From contig NZ_AP024328.1 of the NCBI RefSeq assembly GCF_018408855.1, forward strand, positions 248,001-312,000: a stretch of 64,000 nt of DNA, in the 5' to 3' direction. A program made the position numbers and the translations under genes. The notes under the pieces were generated by a model, which did not search any database, was not told the DNA's origin, and saw only the letters and a program-made list of their open reading frames with translations. Of the stretch, positions 56,304 to 64,000 are shown piece after piece. Within the stretch, counting starts at the first letter, position 1; every line of letters begins with the position of its first letter. Origin of the DNA: Caballeronia sp. NK8. GTDB lineage: Bacteria > Pseudomonadota > Gammaproteobacteria > Burkholderiales > Burkholderiaceae.

Positions 56304-56696
56304 ATGTTGAAGCCAAAAATAAATGTTTTTATCGCTGGCGAAGCCTTATTGGCGGCCAAGAAGAAAGTGGTCGACCAGTGCGTTGAGAACGCTAAGGCTG
56401 AAGGCTCGAGCCTGGCCGCGGCCGAGAAAAAGGGGGCGAGGCTGTTTTATGCCTTCGCCAAGACGTGCTACGGGTTCTCTGAGGCGACTACAGCCCAATA
56501 CCTGCGGGCGTATGAGCGCTTCGTCGATTCCAGGCACCGCGCCGAGATGGAGGCGCTTTTCAGTGCGAGCGAACTCGCGGTTCTCGCTGCCTACTCGGAC
56601 GACGAACTGACGGAGATCGTGTCGGCGAAGGCAGCAAACCCCCGTCTAACTCGCGACGGAATCAGACAGCTACTGAAGAGCCGCCAGGCAGCCTGA
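56304..56696 (+). CDS. Conserved-looking hypothetical protein
   Basis: 130 residues from ATG 56304 (MLKPKINVFIAGEALLAAKK). Almost entirely helical. The middle (KGARLFYAFAKTCYGFSEAT then TAQYLRAYERFV) looks like a helix-turn-helix or small helical bundle, and the C-terminal part (LTEIVSAKAANPRLTRDGIR) could hold a second HTH. No named family recognised. Start chosen for the compact fold; AACCAAGGCC upstream gives a weak ribosome-binding site. Island context. Confidence 0.6.
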   Translation: MLKPKINVFIAGEALLAAKKKVVDQCVENAKAEGSSLAAAEKKGARLFYAFAKTCYGFSEATTAQYLRAYERFVDSRHRAEMEALFSASELAVLAAYSDDELTEIVSAKAANPRLTRDGIRQLLKSRQAA

Positions 56697-56839
56697 ACGG
56701 GCACTTCGGCACCGACACCGCGCAGGGCGATCAACCACGAGCAGTTCCGACAATCGACGATTCGCGTGAGTAAAGTTCAAGGCGGCCACTTTCGGCGCGT
56801 TCTAGTTCAAAATAAATCGTTGCGCCATCAAGTTCGGAC

Positions 56840-56977
56840 ATGTGTTTCCCTGAACGTTCGCGCGAAAAACACGGAAACGTGCAGGCTGCGTTGGCTGCGG
56901 AACTGGCCAACGAGTTGAAAGCCGAAGTAACGCACTACACGGTGTCGCCCAGCCCTCTGCCAAAGCCGTTGCCCTAA
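56840..56977 (+). CDS. Very short possible coding frame
   Basis: 45 residues (MCFPERSREKHGNVQAALAA to SPLPKPLP). The middle is a plausible helix (AALAAELANELKAEVTHY). No clear ribosome-binding site and no recognised family. May be a fragment or not coding. Confidence 0.25.
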   Translation: MCFPERSREKHGNVQAALAAELANELKAEVTHYTVSPSPLPKPLP

Positions 56978-57077
56978 CGCTGAGGAGAAAATGAGATGCG
57001 TCGTCGAGGCCCGGGCGACAAGACCCGACGAAGAGGAATATCATCCGGAGTTGATAGAGCAACGGCAGCTAGCAGGG

Positions 57078-57299
57078 ATGAACGAGTACAGGGTTACTGA
57101 TATTGAGAACGCCATCAACTACTGGCGATCGCGGCAGGCGGCGACAGATGACTTCGCTGTCTGCCCCAGAGCAAGAGTACTGGCGGACGTGTATGGAACG
57201 ATGATCTATCATCAACGAGAGCGCGTCGAAGCGAGAAACCTGACGCCAGAACAAAATGAAGCGATAGGTCTGGCGCTCGCCCAGAAGGAACTTTTTTGA
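57078..57299 (+). CDS. DUF3717 family protein
   Basis: 73 residues from ATG 57078 (MNEYRVTDIENAINYWRSRQ). The pattern IENAINYWRxRxxAxxxxxxCxxARxLADVYGxMIYxxR is that of DUF3717, a family concentrated in Burkholderiaceae. The frame is open to 56991 but the shorter start fits the family. Function unknown. Next gene starts 21 bases downstream. Confidence 0.85.
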   Translation: MNEYRVTDIENAINYWRSRQAATDDFAVCPRARVLADVYGTMIYHQRERVEARNLTPEQNEAIGLALAQKELF

Positions 57300-57320
57300 T
57301 TCCGTCGAGGAGGCGCAAAC

Positions 57321-57824
57321 ATGTCAAACGCCCGTAGCGCCTTGGTGTGGGTCGACGCGGTGGCCGGCGGTGGACGCGTCGAGATCTATTCTCGAGAGGT
57401 ACCGACGGCGGACGCGCTGCGCATGTTTGCTTCAGCCAGCAGCGACACGCGAGCGTTCGAAGAAGACCTCACCGACTGGGTCGCGACGGAGATCGTTGGC
57501 GACGTTCTGTACGCCGGCTATTTCTGCCCTAAGAGCAAAGGCTTAGACGAAGAAAAGCAAGTGTCGTTCGCGCTCGTACATGCGTGCGAAGCGATCAGCA
57601 AGCATTTTGGCATCGACGCGGGGATCCTCGAGCACGCATTGCGGCCAGAGAATCTGGCAGAGTTGGCCGCGGCACGGGATGCAGAGATCGCATCTCTGGT
57701 CCATGATCTTCCAGAACTTACTAAGGACGCCGAGACCGTGCGAGAAAAGCATGCGTCGCTGCAAGCGGCTCTTGCCGATGAGCTTGCGAAGGCGATCGCT
57801 TCCGGAAAAATTAAATCTCACTGA
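57321..57824 (+). CDS. Hypothetical protein
   Basis: 167 residues from ATG 57321, with GAGGAGGCGC upstream of the start as ribosome-binding site. An N-terminal mixed alpha/beta part (ALVWVDAVAGGGRVEIYSRE) is followed by helices and a C-terminal coiled-coil-like stretch (DAETVREKHASLQAALADEL). No family recognised. Follows DUF3717 closely, so probably cotranscribed. Confidence 0.65.
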   Translation: MSNARSALVWVDAVAGGGRVEIYSREVPTADALRMFASASSDTRAFEEDLTDWVATEIVGDVLYAGYFCPKSKGLDEEKQVSFALVHACEAISKHFGIDAGILEHALRPENLAELAAARDAEIASLVHDLPELTKDAETVREKHASLQAALADELAKAIASGKIKSH

Positions 57825-57926
57825 GCATCCAAGACGCGTCAGGCGCTGCCTTGACAATACTGTCGCGTCGGTACCCTAGGTAGTGAGCCGAGTATCCTGC
57901 TCGGCCGCTACCGATGGAGAAATTGG

Positions 57927-58229
57927 ATGGCTTTTCGTATCGACCCCTCGTCCATAGCGTTCCTGGAAACCCGCCGTGGCATCAACGCGACCGCGACGAT
58001 CGTGTCTGATGAAGGCGTCAAAATTGGGGAAGTCGACGATATAGCGGAGAAAATCGTCGCCGATGTGACGTTTGTATCGGCGGCCGCCCGCTCGGCGTTT
58101 GTTGAAGAGGCGCGGCTTGTCACTCCCGTAGTTCTCGGTCGCACCGACCACAATGACGATATATTCTCATCCGAGTACGCGCGAGCGCTTCTTGCGGAAG
58201 CGGAGAAAATCCTGCTATCCAGCATGTGA
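57927..58229 (+). CDS. Hypothetical protein
   Basis: 100 residues (MAFRIDPSSIAFLETRRGIN). Acidic, with a predicted beta-rich first half (NATATIVSDEGVKIGEVDDI) and a helical end (EYARALLAEAEKILL). No recognised domain. Converges on cheY (86-base gap). Confidence 0.6.
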   Translation: MAFRIDPSSIAFLETRRGINATATIVSDEGVKIGEVDDIAEKIVADVTFVSAAARSAFVEEARLVTPVVLGRTDHNDDIFSSEYARALLAEAEKILLSSM

Positions 58230-58315
58230 CGGACGGGTCGTCCTCGCACCACGAGCCCGAGTTAGTGTGCCCTCTCGCCCGTGCGTCTCCGTGATCGATA
58301 CGCGTCGGACCGACG

Positions 58316-58759
58316 TTACATCGTCCTGTCGAAGATTGCGCCGAATACGGATGCGCCGTGATTTGTTGGTGCGGCGCTTGCCGAGAGCGGCGCAATTTGA
58401 GCGAGCTTGTCTGCGAGGGCAGCCTCAGAGAACGGCTTTACGATATAGCCGCTGGCACCGGCGCTGATCGCCGCGAGCACGTTTTCACGCCTCTTTTCGG
58501 CGGTCACCATCAATACCGGCAGTTCCGCAAGGTCCGACTTGCGAATCTCCTGCAGGAGGGTCAGCCCGTCCATGTTCGGCATGTTCCAGTCAGTTATGAC
58601 GAGATCGAATTGTTGCGCGCGCAGCTTCTCGAGCGCTGAAACGCCGTCCTCTGCCTCGTCGATGGTTGTATAACCGATAGCCCTCAGCATTTTTCGGATC
58701 AGATTACGCATGGTGGCCATGTCATCGACCACCAACAAACGCGTATTGGCATTTACCAT
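58316..58759 (-). CDS. cheY: CheY-like single-domain response regulator
   Basis: 147 residues from ATG 58759 (MVNANTRLLVVDDMATMRNL). Acid pocket Asp12-Asp13, phospho-acceptor Asp57 (VITDWNMPNMDG), Thr86 (LMVTAEKR) and Lys108 (GYIVKPF): a complete CheY set. The C-terminus is about 18 residues longer than canonical CheY (APTNHGASVFGAIFDRTM). It lies 40 bases after the chemoreceptor gene. Likely an accessory CheY rather than the core one because no cheA/cheW genes are near; the name reflects the family. Confidence 0.9.
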   Translation of the reverse strand: MVNANTRLLVVDDMATMRNLIRKMLRAIGYTTIDEAEDGVSALEKLRAQQFDLVITDWNMPNMDGLTLLQEIRKSDLAELPVLMVTAEKRRENVLAAISAGASGYIVKPFSEAALADKLAQIAPLSASAAPTNHGASVFGAIFDRTM

Positions 58760-58799
58760 CTGTGAACTCTTCCTTTTCCCACCGTGCCTCTCGGTAAGC

Positions 58800-60497
58800 T
58801 TAGAACGTCGACCAGTCGCCGTCAGCCGATGCCACAACAGCTGCCGGCTTCGGTGCACTTGACGGCTTCAGCACTCGCGTCGTCGTGCCGCTCTTCTTCG
58901 CGTGTGCGGCGCGCGGCGTCTGAGCAGCACTGTTACTGAGTGGCTGAACGGCAAGCGTCTGATCGGTGCGGAACACTCCTACGGCGGTGGTAAGTTGCTT
59001 TGCTTGGTCCTCCATCGAACCTGCCGCGGCCGCTGCCTCCTCAACGAGCGCTGCGTTCTGCTGCGTCACCTCGTCCATCTGTGAGATGGCTTGGTTCACT
59101 TGCTCAATGCCACGGCTTTGCTCGTTCGACGCCGATGCGATCTCGCCCATGATGTCGGTGACGCGTTGGATGGCAGTGCCGACCCGCTGCATGGTTTCCC
59201 CTGCCCGCGCGACAAGTTCCGTACCGGCTTGCACTCGGTTGCCGGACCTTTCGATTAGATCTTTGATCTCCTTCGCCGCGGCTGATGAGCGCTGTGCGAG
59301 ACTTCGAACCTCGCTTGCCACTACCGCAAATCCACGGCCTTGCTCGCCTGCGCGCGCCGCTTCAACTGCCGCGTTCAGCGCCAAGATGTTCGTCTGGAAG
59401 GCGATGCCTTCGATCATCCCGATGATCTCAGCGATCTTCGCGGAACTCTCCTCAATGCCCGCCATCGTGTCGACGACTTGACCGACGATGGCGCTGCCCT
59501 CGTTGGCGACGACGTTGGCGTTGTCCGCCAGCCCGCTCGCCTGCTTGGCGTTCTCAGAATTCTGCTTGACCGTGGAGGTTAGCTCTTCCATGCTCGCGGC
59601 CGTTTCTTGAAGAGAAGCTGCTTGCTCCTCCGTGCGCGATGACAGGTCCGTGTTGCCAGCAGCAATCTGTTTGCTAGCGCTGGCAATCGCCTCACTGCTC
59701 AGCCGAACAGTGCTGACAGTGGCGGCCAATTTATCTTTCATGGCGGCGACGCCGGCAAGCAATTGGCCCATCTCGTTGTGCGTCTTAATCGAGACCTCGT
59801 GGGTCAGATCGCCGTCCGATATGTGCTCGAAGTGCTTCAGCGCCTCGGCAAGTGGCGTCATGATGGCCCGGCGCAAGAAGAACCAGCCGAACGCTGCGGT
59901 AGCTACGCCAACAAGCAAGGCCAACACCCCAAGGGTGCGCAGCCCTTTCACGCGGGCGTCGCTCTCGGCCGTCTGACGCTTCGCATCGGCAATCTGGAAA
60001 TCCTGCAGCTTTTCGAAGGCTTCAATACAACGGGTATACGACGTCGGCATATCCTGGAAAGCAATGCGGCCGACCGCCTCGTTGTCGCCCGCTTCTATCG
60101 CAGCGCCGAATCTGTTGAGTGCCTGTCGCATAACGGCGCGAGACTCGGCAACGCTCTTTGCGAGTTGGTCCTCATCGGCTCCGCGCGGCAGGGAGTCATA
60201 CTTGCTGTACCACTCGTCTGATTGACGCATGAATTCATTGGCGCGTGCGATCAGTCCGCCAGCGTCTTTGTCCGCCGGATTTATCGCATAGCGGTCAAGC
60301 GCTAGCCGCGCACGAGCGATGTAGTTGTTTGATATGCCGAGGGCGTTGACCGCCGGTAGCGAATTGTCAGAGATGTCTTTGGCCGATGAATAGGTAGCAC
60401 TGACGCCGTACAACCCGAAGCCGACTGACAGCGCCAGCAGAAAGCCGAGAAAAGCCATGGTGAGCGCAAGCCGCGCCCGAATCGTCAGGTTGTTCAT
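58800..60497 (-). CDS. Methyl-accepting chemotaxis protein with C-terminal CheR-docking pentapeptide
   Basis: 565 residues. TM1 about 10-30 ([20 protein letters not shown]), a periplasmic helical-bundle sensor (4HB-type, 35-190), TM2 about 190-212 ([20 protein letters not shown]), HAMP, then the signalling domain with the hairpin tip [20 protein letters not shown] and [20 protein letters not shown]. The last five residues are DWSTF, matching the xWxxF docking pentapeptide for CheR/CheB (NWETF in Tar/Tsr). Ligand unknown. Confidence 0.95.
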   Translation of the reverse strand: MNNLTIRARLALTMAFLGFLLALSVGFGLYGVSATYSSAKDISDNSLPAVNALGISNNYIARARLALDRYAINPADKDAGGLIARANEFMRQSDEWYSKYDSLPRGADEDQLAKSVAESRAVMRQALNRFGAAIEAGDNEAVGRIAFQDMPTSYTRCIEAFEKLQDFQIADAKRQTAESDARVKGLRTLGVLALLVGVATAAFGWFFLRRAIMTPLAEALKHFEHISDGDLTHEVSIKTHNEMGQLLAGVAAMKDKLAATVSTVRLSSEAIASASKQIAAGNTDLSSRTEEQAASLQETAASMEELTSTVKQNSENAKQASGLADNANVVANEGSAIVGQVVDTMAGIEESSAKIAEIIGMIEGIAFQTNILALNAAVEAARAGEQGRGFAVVASEVRSLAQRSSAAAKEIKDLIERSGNRVQAGTELVARAGETMQRVGTAIQRVTDIMGEIASASNEQSRGIEQVNQAISQMDEVTQQNAALVEEAAAAAGSMEDQAKQLTTAVGVFRTDQTLAVQPLSNSAAQTPRAAHAKKSGTTTRVLKPSSAPKPAAVVASADGDWSTF

Positions 60498-60756
60498 TGT
60501 TCTTGCTTCTAGCGCTCAACAGTAAAGGCAGTGCGATCGCGCGGTCGCGGTGCCTTGCGCTTCTGGGATAAAAGCGATCAGTGTCTATCGGCACCAAACC
60601 CCACGCGCTCCAGTGAAATTTTCGACGGCGGCACTGACGGGGGCGTACCGGTAACGATGACCGCACACGTGCCCTACGCCTCTGGCTAACTTGACTTAAG
60701 GGCGTTATTGGTAAGCTCCTAGGCATCCAATAGCCGCACAGCGACGCCACGAAGCG

Positions 60757-61494
60757 ATGCAAAAAAGAAATCCGACCAAGTCACAGCGCGCCGTGATGGA
60801 CTTGCTCGACCAGGGCTTACCGGTCGAGCAGATCGCAAACAGTCTCGGCAAGAGCGCCTTGGCTGTGAAGAAGCAGCTCAACCGGATAAAACGACGGGTC
60901 CGAGAAGGAAGGATCGACCCCTCACCTCTGCCGATCGAGCGCGCCGCGAGCGAGCCCCGCATCTACCTCGCGGGCTTCGACGTCTTCCGCCGCGACGCGA
61001 AGGAACACGGCGAGCGTCTCAAGCAGCTCTGCCGCGATCGCGGCTTCGTTGGTCTCTATCCACTCGACGGACGAGTGCCCTCCTCGCTTCAACGGCAAGA
61101 CGCTGCTCGATGGATATATGCCGCGAACATCGCCTTGATCCGGTCGGCCGATATCGTGATGGCGAACCTCGATGACTTTCGCGGTTCCGGTGAACCAGAC
61201 AGCGGGACGGCTTTTGAAGTTGGTTTCGCGGCCGCTCTCGGAAAGCCGGTATGGGCGTATCGATCCAACGAAGAGACGCTTGTTGAGCGCGTGAAGGCAG
61301 CGGCGATCGGGGCCGAGGGCGGTTTTTGTGCCGGCGGCTACCTAATCGAGGACTTTGGCCTGAGCGTAAACCTGATGCTGGCATGCTCCGCGCAGCTCGT
61401 TGTCGGTGGACCGGGTGCTTGCCTCGACGCCATGCGACGCGAGGTCGAAGAGGGCGCCCCCTACGTTGGTGGCTTGGGGTTGGCGAAGCGTTAG
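60757..61494 (+). CDS. HTH fused to a nucleoside 2-deoxyribosyltransferase domain
   Basis: 245 residues. Residues about 8-50 form a LuxR/GerE-like HTH (VMDLLDQGLPVEQIANSLGK then ALAVKKQLNRIKRRV). From 68 on comes the NDT fold: RIYLAGFDVFRRDAKEHGE, ADIVMANLDDFRGSGEPDSG, then TAFEVGFAAALGKPVWAY with catalytic Glu154 and Asp148. The C-terminal NLMLACSAQLVVGG is also typical. NDT enzymes cleave or exchange nucleoside N-glycosidic bonds. Fusion to an HTH suggests a nucleotide-sensing regulator. The integrase-like gene starts 47 bases downstream. Confidence 0.85.
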   Translation: MQKRNPTKSQRAVMDLLDQGLPVEQIANSLGKSALAVKKQLNRIKRRVREGRIDPSPLPIERAASEPRIYLAGFDVFRRDAKEHGERLKQLCRDRGFVGLYPLDGRVPSSLQRQDAARWIYAANIALIRSADIVMANLDDFRGSGEPDSGTAFEVGFAAALGKPVWAYRSNEETLVERVKAAAIGAEGGFCAGGYLIEDFGLSVNLMLACSAQLVVGGPGACLDAMRREVEEGAPYVGGLGLAKR

Positions 61495-61541
61495 CTTCGC
61501 TGTAGGGTTTGGGTTGAGCGAATTTCAGTATATCGACTTCT

Positions 61542-62474
61542 ATGCCTGACGATGCTTGGCTTGTTGCACCCGAAGACGCATATGCCCAATGGCAACGCGA
61601 AGAAGCAACAGGCGCGGATCGCCGCGCGTTCGCCGACCAGTCGATCGTCCAGCACCGTTCGATGTTCTCGCGCTTCAACGACTATCTGATCGCCCATGGG
61701 GCGACGGTGGCGAGCTTCGGGGCGGACCACATCGATGGATTCTTCGCTGAACTCGCGCAGGACTGCGCGCCCGGCACGACCACGCGCCTGCGCTATCTCA
61801 AACTTATCGACCGATTCGCGCGTCACCTCGTGAACATCGAACTGCGCGCCGATAATCCCGCCGCGCAGATGTTAGTCAACGAGAACTGGCCACAAGACGA
61901 GCCAACACCGATCTATCTGTCACCGGAAGGCGATGCGCGGCTACAAGCGGTGTGCGTTGCAACCGAAGGCGCGGCCTTCAAGGATCTTCGGAACACCGCG
62001 ATCGTGGCGCTGTTTCTCGCGTCAGGGGTCACGGCCGCCGAACTCAAGCAGCTACGAGTCGACGACCTCGATGTCCACAGCGAACGTCCTACTGTCTTCG
62101 TCGAGAAGCATGGGCCTCGGATTGCGCGGCGGGTGCCGATCGATGCCTTCGCGATCGACGTACTGCGCAGCTATCACGAGGCCCGCAGTCGGATTCAGCC
62201 TCCAACGCAATGGCTTTTCACCGCCACGGCGGGCGGCAAGCCGATGCAGCCAGATACGATGTTGAAATGCGTCCGCGAGGCTCTACGCAGCGCGAACTTG
62301 TCGGCTGCCGACGAGAGTCCACGCTTGCTCAGAAACACCTTCGGTCGTCGGCTAATCATCGCCGGCAAGACCAACGAGCAGGTGAGCAATCTTATGGGCT
62401 TGTCGAGCCATCGCACGGCTGCTCGCCTTCGTCAAACATTCGTACCGCGTGAAGCGTCCGAAGCACAAGCTTAG
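61542..62474 (+). CDS. Tyrosine recombinase-fold protein lacking catalytic residues
   Basis: 310 residues with an N-terminal SAM-like domain (HRSMFSRFNDYLIAHGATVA) and a C-terminal phage-integrase fold. Box I reads LASGVTAAELKQLRVDDLDV, so the first catalytic Arg is replaced by Val163. Box II reads PRLLRNTFGRRL (Arg264 kept, flanking His residues lost). MGLSSHRTAARLRQTF lacks the usual GH and the nucleophile Tyr. The protein probably cannot recombine DNA but may still bind it. Next to the HTH-NDT gene. Confidence 0.85.
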   Translation: MPDDAWLVAPEDAYAQWQREEATGADRRAFADQSIVQHRSMFSRFNDYLIAHGATVASFGADHIDGFFAELAQDCAPGTTTRLRYLKLIDRFARHLVNIELRADNPAAQMLVNENWPQDEPTPIYLSPEGDARLQAVCVATEGAAFKDLRNTAIVALFLASGVTAAELKQLRVDDLDVHSERPTVFVEKHGPRIARRVPIDAFAIDVLRSYHEARSRIQPPTQWLFTATAGGKPMQPDTMLKCVREALRSANLSAADESPRLLRNTFGRRLIIAGKTNEQVSNLMGLSSHRTAARLRQTFVPREASEAQA

Positions 62475-62591
62475 TGGCTCGCGGCCGGGCCTCGTTATTT
62501 TCGTACACCGTGACGCGCTTGCCCCTGTCACGTGGTCCGAGCACGGATCAATACGTTGATCGCAAATACTGTCGTCGCGCGTCAGCAGTCA

Positions 62592-63053
62592 TCATCGCTT
62601 GCCAGATGCTTTGTCCCGGTCTTCCTGCAAGCGCAAACGACCGGTCGACTCCGCGCGTCGAGCTGGCGCGCGCGTCACGCTGGCACCACCCTTCAGCCAT
62701 CTGTCAACGGCTACATAGCCGGCGTGTGAAAACTCGACGATTTTCTCGACCGCTTCCGCTGTCCGTATTTGTTGCGCGATTTCGAGAGGGATTTCACCAC
62801 AGGCAATTAACACGCCCTTTCCGCTAATCGCCTGCTCTATCGTCTTCCCACCAAAGGAAAGACCTACGCGAAACGACGGCTGCTCGTCTGCGTCTGGCGA
62901 GTAAGCAACGTCAAGTGTCGAGTCCGCAAAATCGGTCCACAATTCGGCGAGTCCAGGGTGCTCACTGCCCGTCAGCTCCGATGCACGGTCGAAGCCATCA
63001 TTCACCTTGGTTATCGAGCGTCCGTCAGGGTCAATTAGGTAGCATAGAAACAT
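62592..63053 (-). CDS. Hypothetical protein
   Basis: 153 residues from ATG 63053 (MFLCYLIDPDGRSITKVNDG), with GCAGGAGGGGAC upstream as ribosome-binding site. An alpha/beta part (FRVGLSFGGKTIEQAISGKG) is followed by a helical stretch (EIAQQIRTAEAVEKIVEF) and a basic tail (ARRAESTGRLRLQEDRDKAS). No family recognised. It may be a small accessory protein of the island; strand opposes the integrase-like gene. Confidence 0.6.
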   Translation of the reverse strand: MFLCYLIDPDGRSITKVNDGFDRASELTGSEHPGLAELWTDFADSTLDVAYSPDADEQPSFRVGLSFGGKTIEQAISGKGVLIACGEIPLEIAQQIRTAEAVEKIVEFSHAGYVAVDRWLKGGASVTRAPARRAESTGRLRLQEDRDKASGKR

Positions 63054-63550
63054 GTCCCCTCCTGCAGTTGGAGGTCCCTCCGGAAACCAGCTTCGAGTTT
63101 ATGACTTTGGTCGAATGGCTTGCCTGCCGGGCCAAGGAACCGAGCCACGGTGTTGTGAGACGATACAACGCGCCGTGGTGCTGACCGCCGCCTTAGGATA
63201 AAAGCAAAAAAGGGCCCTGAGCGTGGCTTTCGCGTTCGTCAGACCAAAGAGTCGGGATAGGAGCCGCTGCGGAGACTCGTCGACGGAGCGCGGCGAAGGG
63301 CGAGCCGTCCGGCTCAATCCGGCCAATTTCAGCCCATGACCGGTCGCGAACGACGGGCCGAAGCTCGACTATTACCGGCCTCAGGCTGTCACCATTGGGT
63401 CGGGCTTGATTTCGCCGGGCTGGAACTACCGCAGTGCGGTAGGACAAAGTCCTAGCTGACTTCAGAAGCTCGTACTATTCTGAAAGGGTTGTAGGGGGAG
63501 CCTTGGTTGATGCCCCCCGCCCTGCCATTGCTACGGTCTGGAGCGGAAAA
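63054..63550. other. Intergenic region upstream of peptide/radical SAM genes
   Basis: About 500 bases. No convincing gene. Presumably carries the promoter for the peptide/radical SAM unit; the inverted repeat at 63426 lies 109 bases before the peptide start. Confidence 0.4.
63426..63442. repeat. Perfect inverted repeat upstream of peptide gene
   Basis: CTACCGC-AGT-GCGGTAG, seven-base arms. It could be an operator for the peptide/radical SAM unit, or a weak hairpin. No T-run follows. Confidence 0.45.
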
Positions 63551-63739
63551 ATGACGAAGCCGAAAAAGCAAGCCGCGGAACACCCTGTCGACGAACAATC
63601 TGCGCGGACCGACATTGGCATCCCCCATTTGCAGGCGGAGCAGATGAGGCAAGAGATCGAAAAAATCTTCGAGTCCCACAAATTGAAGGTTACCCCAGCG
63701 CGACTTTTGTCGATTATGTGGTCCTCGGATTCCTTTTAA
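63551..63739 (+). CDS. Small peptide directly upstream of a radical SAM gene; RiPP precursor candidate
   Basis: 62 residues from ATG 63551 (MTKPKKQAAEHPVDEQSART), with CTGGAGCGGAAAA upstream as ribosome-binding site. A longer start at TTG 63503 is possible. The first 50 residues are polar and helical with no secretion signal (leader-like: AEQMRQEIEKIFESHKLKV). The C-terminus is TPARLLSIMWSSDSF, with Trp, Ser and Phe suited to modification. The radical SAM gene follows after 28 bases. That precursor role is inference; it could also be a small regulatory protein. Confidence 0.6.
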   Translation: MTKPKKQAAEHPVDEQSARTDIGIPHLQAEQMRQEIEKIFESHKLKVTPARLLSIMWSSDSF

Positions 63740-63767
63740 AACGGACCGCCGCGAAAAGGAGCTAGCA

Positions 63768-64000
63768 ATGACGCATTCGCTGGAACCCGCAATCGGGCCC
63801 GGGCGCAGGTATCGCGATCGTCTTTACACTCTTAGCATCATCGTGACCGGACGCTGCAACGCAGCGTGCACATACTGCCATTATTACCTTTCACATGATC
63901 GAAAGTCTTATAGCTACGACATCTCTGATGAGCTGTTTGAAACGTACCTATCTTTTATCAATCTTTGGAAACAAGAAGTTGGGGGTATTTTAAGCTATCG
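63768..64000 (+). CDS. Radical SAM enzyme, 3' end outside window
   Basis: First 77 residues visible from ATG 63768, with AAAAGGAG 7 bases upstream. The 4Fe-4S motif is Cys30-x3-Cys34-x2-Cys37 (TGRCNAACTYCHYY), preceded by a hydrophobic strand (LYTLSIIVTG). Start and spacing resemble SPASM-type peptide-modifying radical SAM proteins, but the SPASM domain would lie outside the window. Codon choice turns AT-rich from about 63890, unlike the neighbouring genes, consistent with acquisition. With the 62-residue peptide upstream it is a likely maturase. Confidence 0.85.
   Translation, partial: MTHSLEPAIGPGRRYRDRLYTLSIIVTGRCNAACTYCHYYLSHDRKSYSYDISDELFETYLSFINLWKQEVGGILSY

Overview
The window looks like chromosomal DNA from a Burkholderiaceae member (Burkholderia, Paraburkholderia or Caballeronia type). 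The reasons are a high-GC coding style, an HAE1/NodT efflux operon, a DUF3717 protein, dense fatty-acid/acyl-CoA catabolism with ETF and ETF-ubiquinone oxidoreductase, and many TetR/AraC/LysR regulators. No rRNA, tRNA or CRISPR was found.

Layout. (1) 1-8.3 kb, plus strand: the end of a tripartite RND efflux operon (adaptor, pump, outer-membrane lipoprotein), an alpha/beta hydrolase with Cys at the nucleophile position, and an OmpR-type regulator plus sensor kinase, both frameshifted. (2) 8.9-37.5 kb, minus strand: a large catabolic block. Reading down the minus strand it splits into transcription units that begin with a related operator-like sequence (core GACCTAT) and mostly end at near-identical hairpin terminators (GACAGGG/CCCTGTC). 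The units are: two small proteins; PhyH dioxygenase, Rid-family protein, DUF1329, DUF1302, RND/MMPL transporter, YCF48-like protein, Tat-exported flavin amine oxidase and diheme cytochrome c; saccharopine-dehydrogenase-like protein, acyl-CoA ligase, thiolase, Tat-exported FAD oxidoreductase and TetR; acyl-CoA dehydrogenase and ETF; a second flavin amine oxidase/diheme cytochrome c pair, membrane proteins, EthD-like protein and PntAB. A divergent gene encodes two TetR modules in one chain. My working hypothesis is import of a hydrophobic amine-bearing compound, periplasmic amine dehydrogenation to cytochrome c, then CoA activation and beta-oxidation. (3) 39.7-46.5 kb, minus strand: AraC regulator, acyl-CoA dehydrogenase, ETF-QO, thiolase and hydroxyacyl-CoA dehydrogenase. 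(4) 47.0-51.8 kb, plus strand: histidine phosphatase, APH-type kinase, SDR and acyl-CoA dehydrogenase (resembling 4-hydroxyacid catabolism), then LysR. (5) 51.8-53.8 kb, minus strand: two TetR genes and a possible collapsed relic of the catabolic block. (6) 53.8-64 kb: an accessory, island-like region with a broken toxin-antitoxin pair, CsbD, a CopG fragment, small unknown proteins, CheY plus a chemoreceptor, an HTH-nucleoside deoxyribosyltransferase fusion, a catalytically degenerate integrase, and at the right edge a 62-residue peptide just upstream of a radical SAM enzyme (a RiPP candidate, cut by the window end).

Caution on quality: about fifteen genes carry single-base frameshifts while their reading is otherwise conserved, including compensated frameshifts inside one open frame. 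This looks more like uncorrected indel errors in the assembly than ordinary gene decay, although decay cannot be excluded for pntB.
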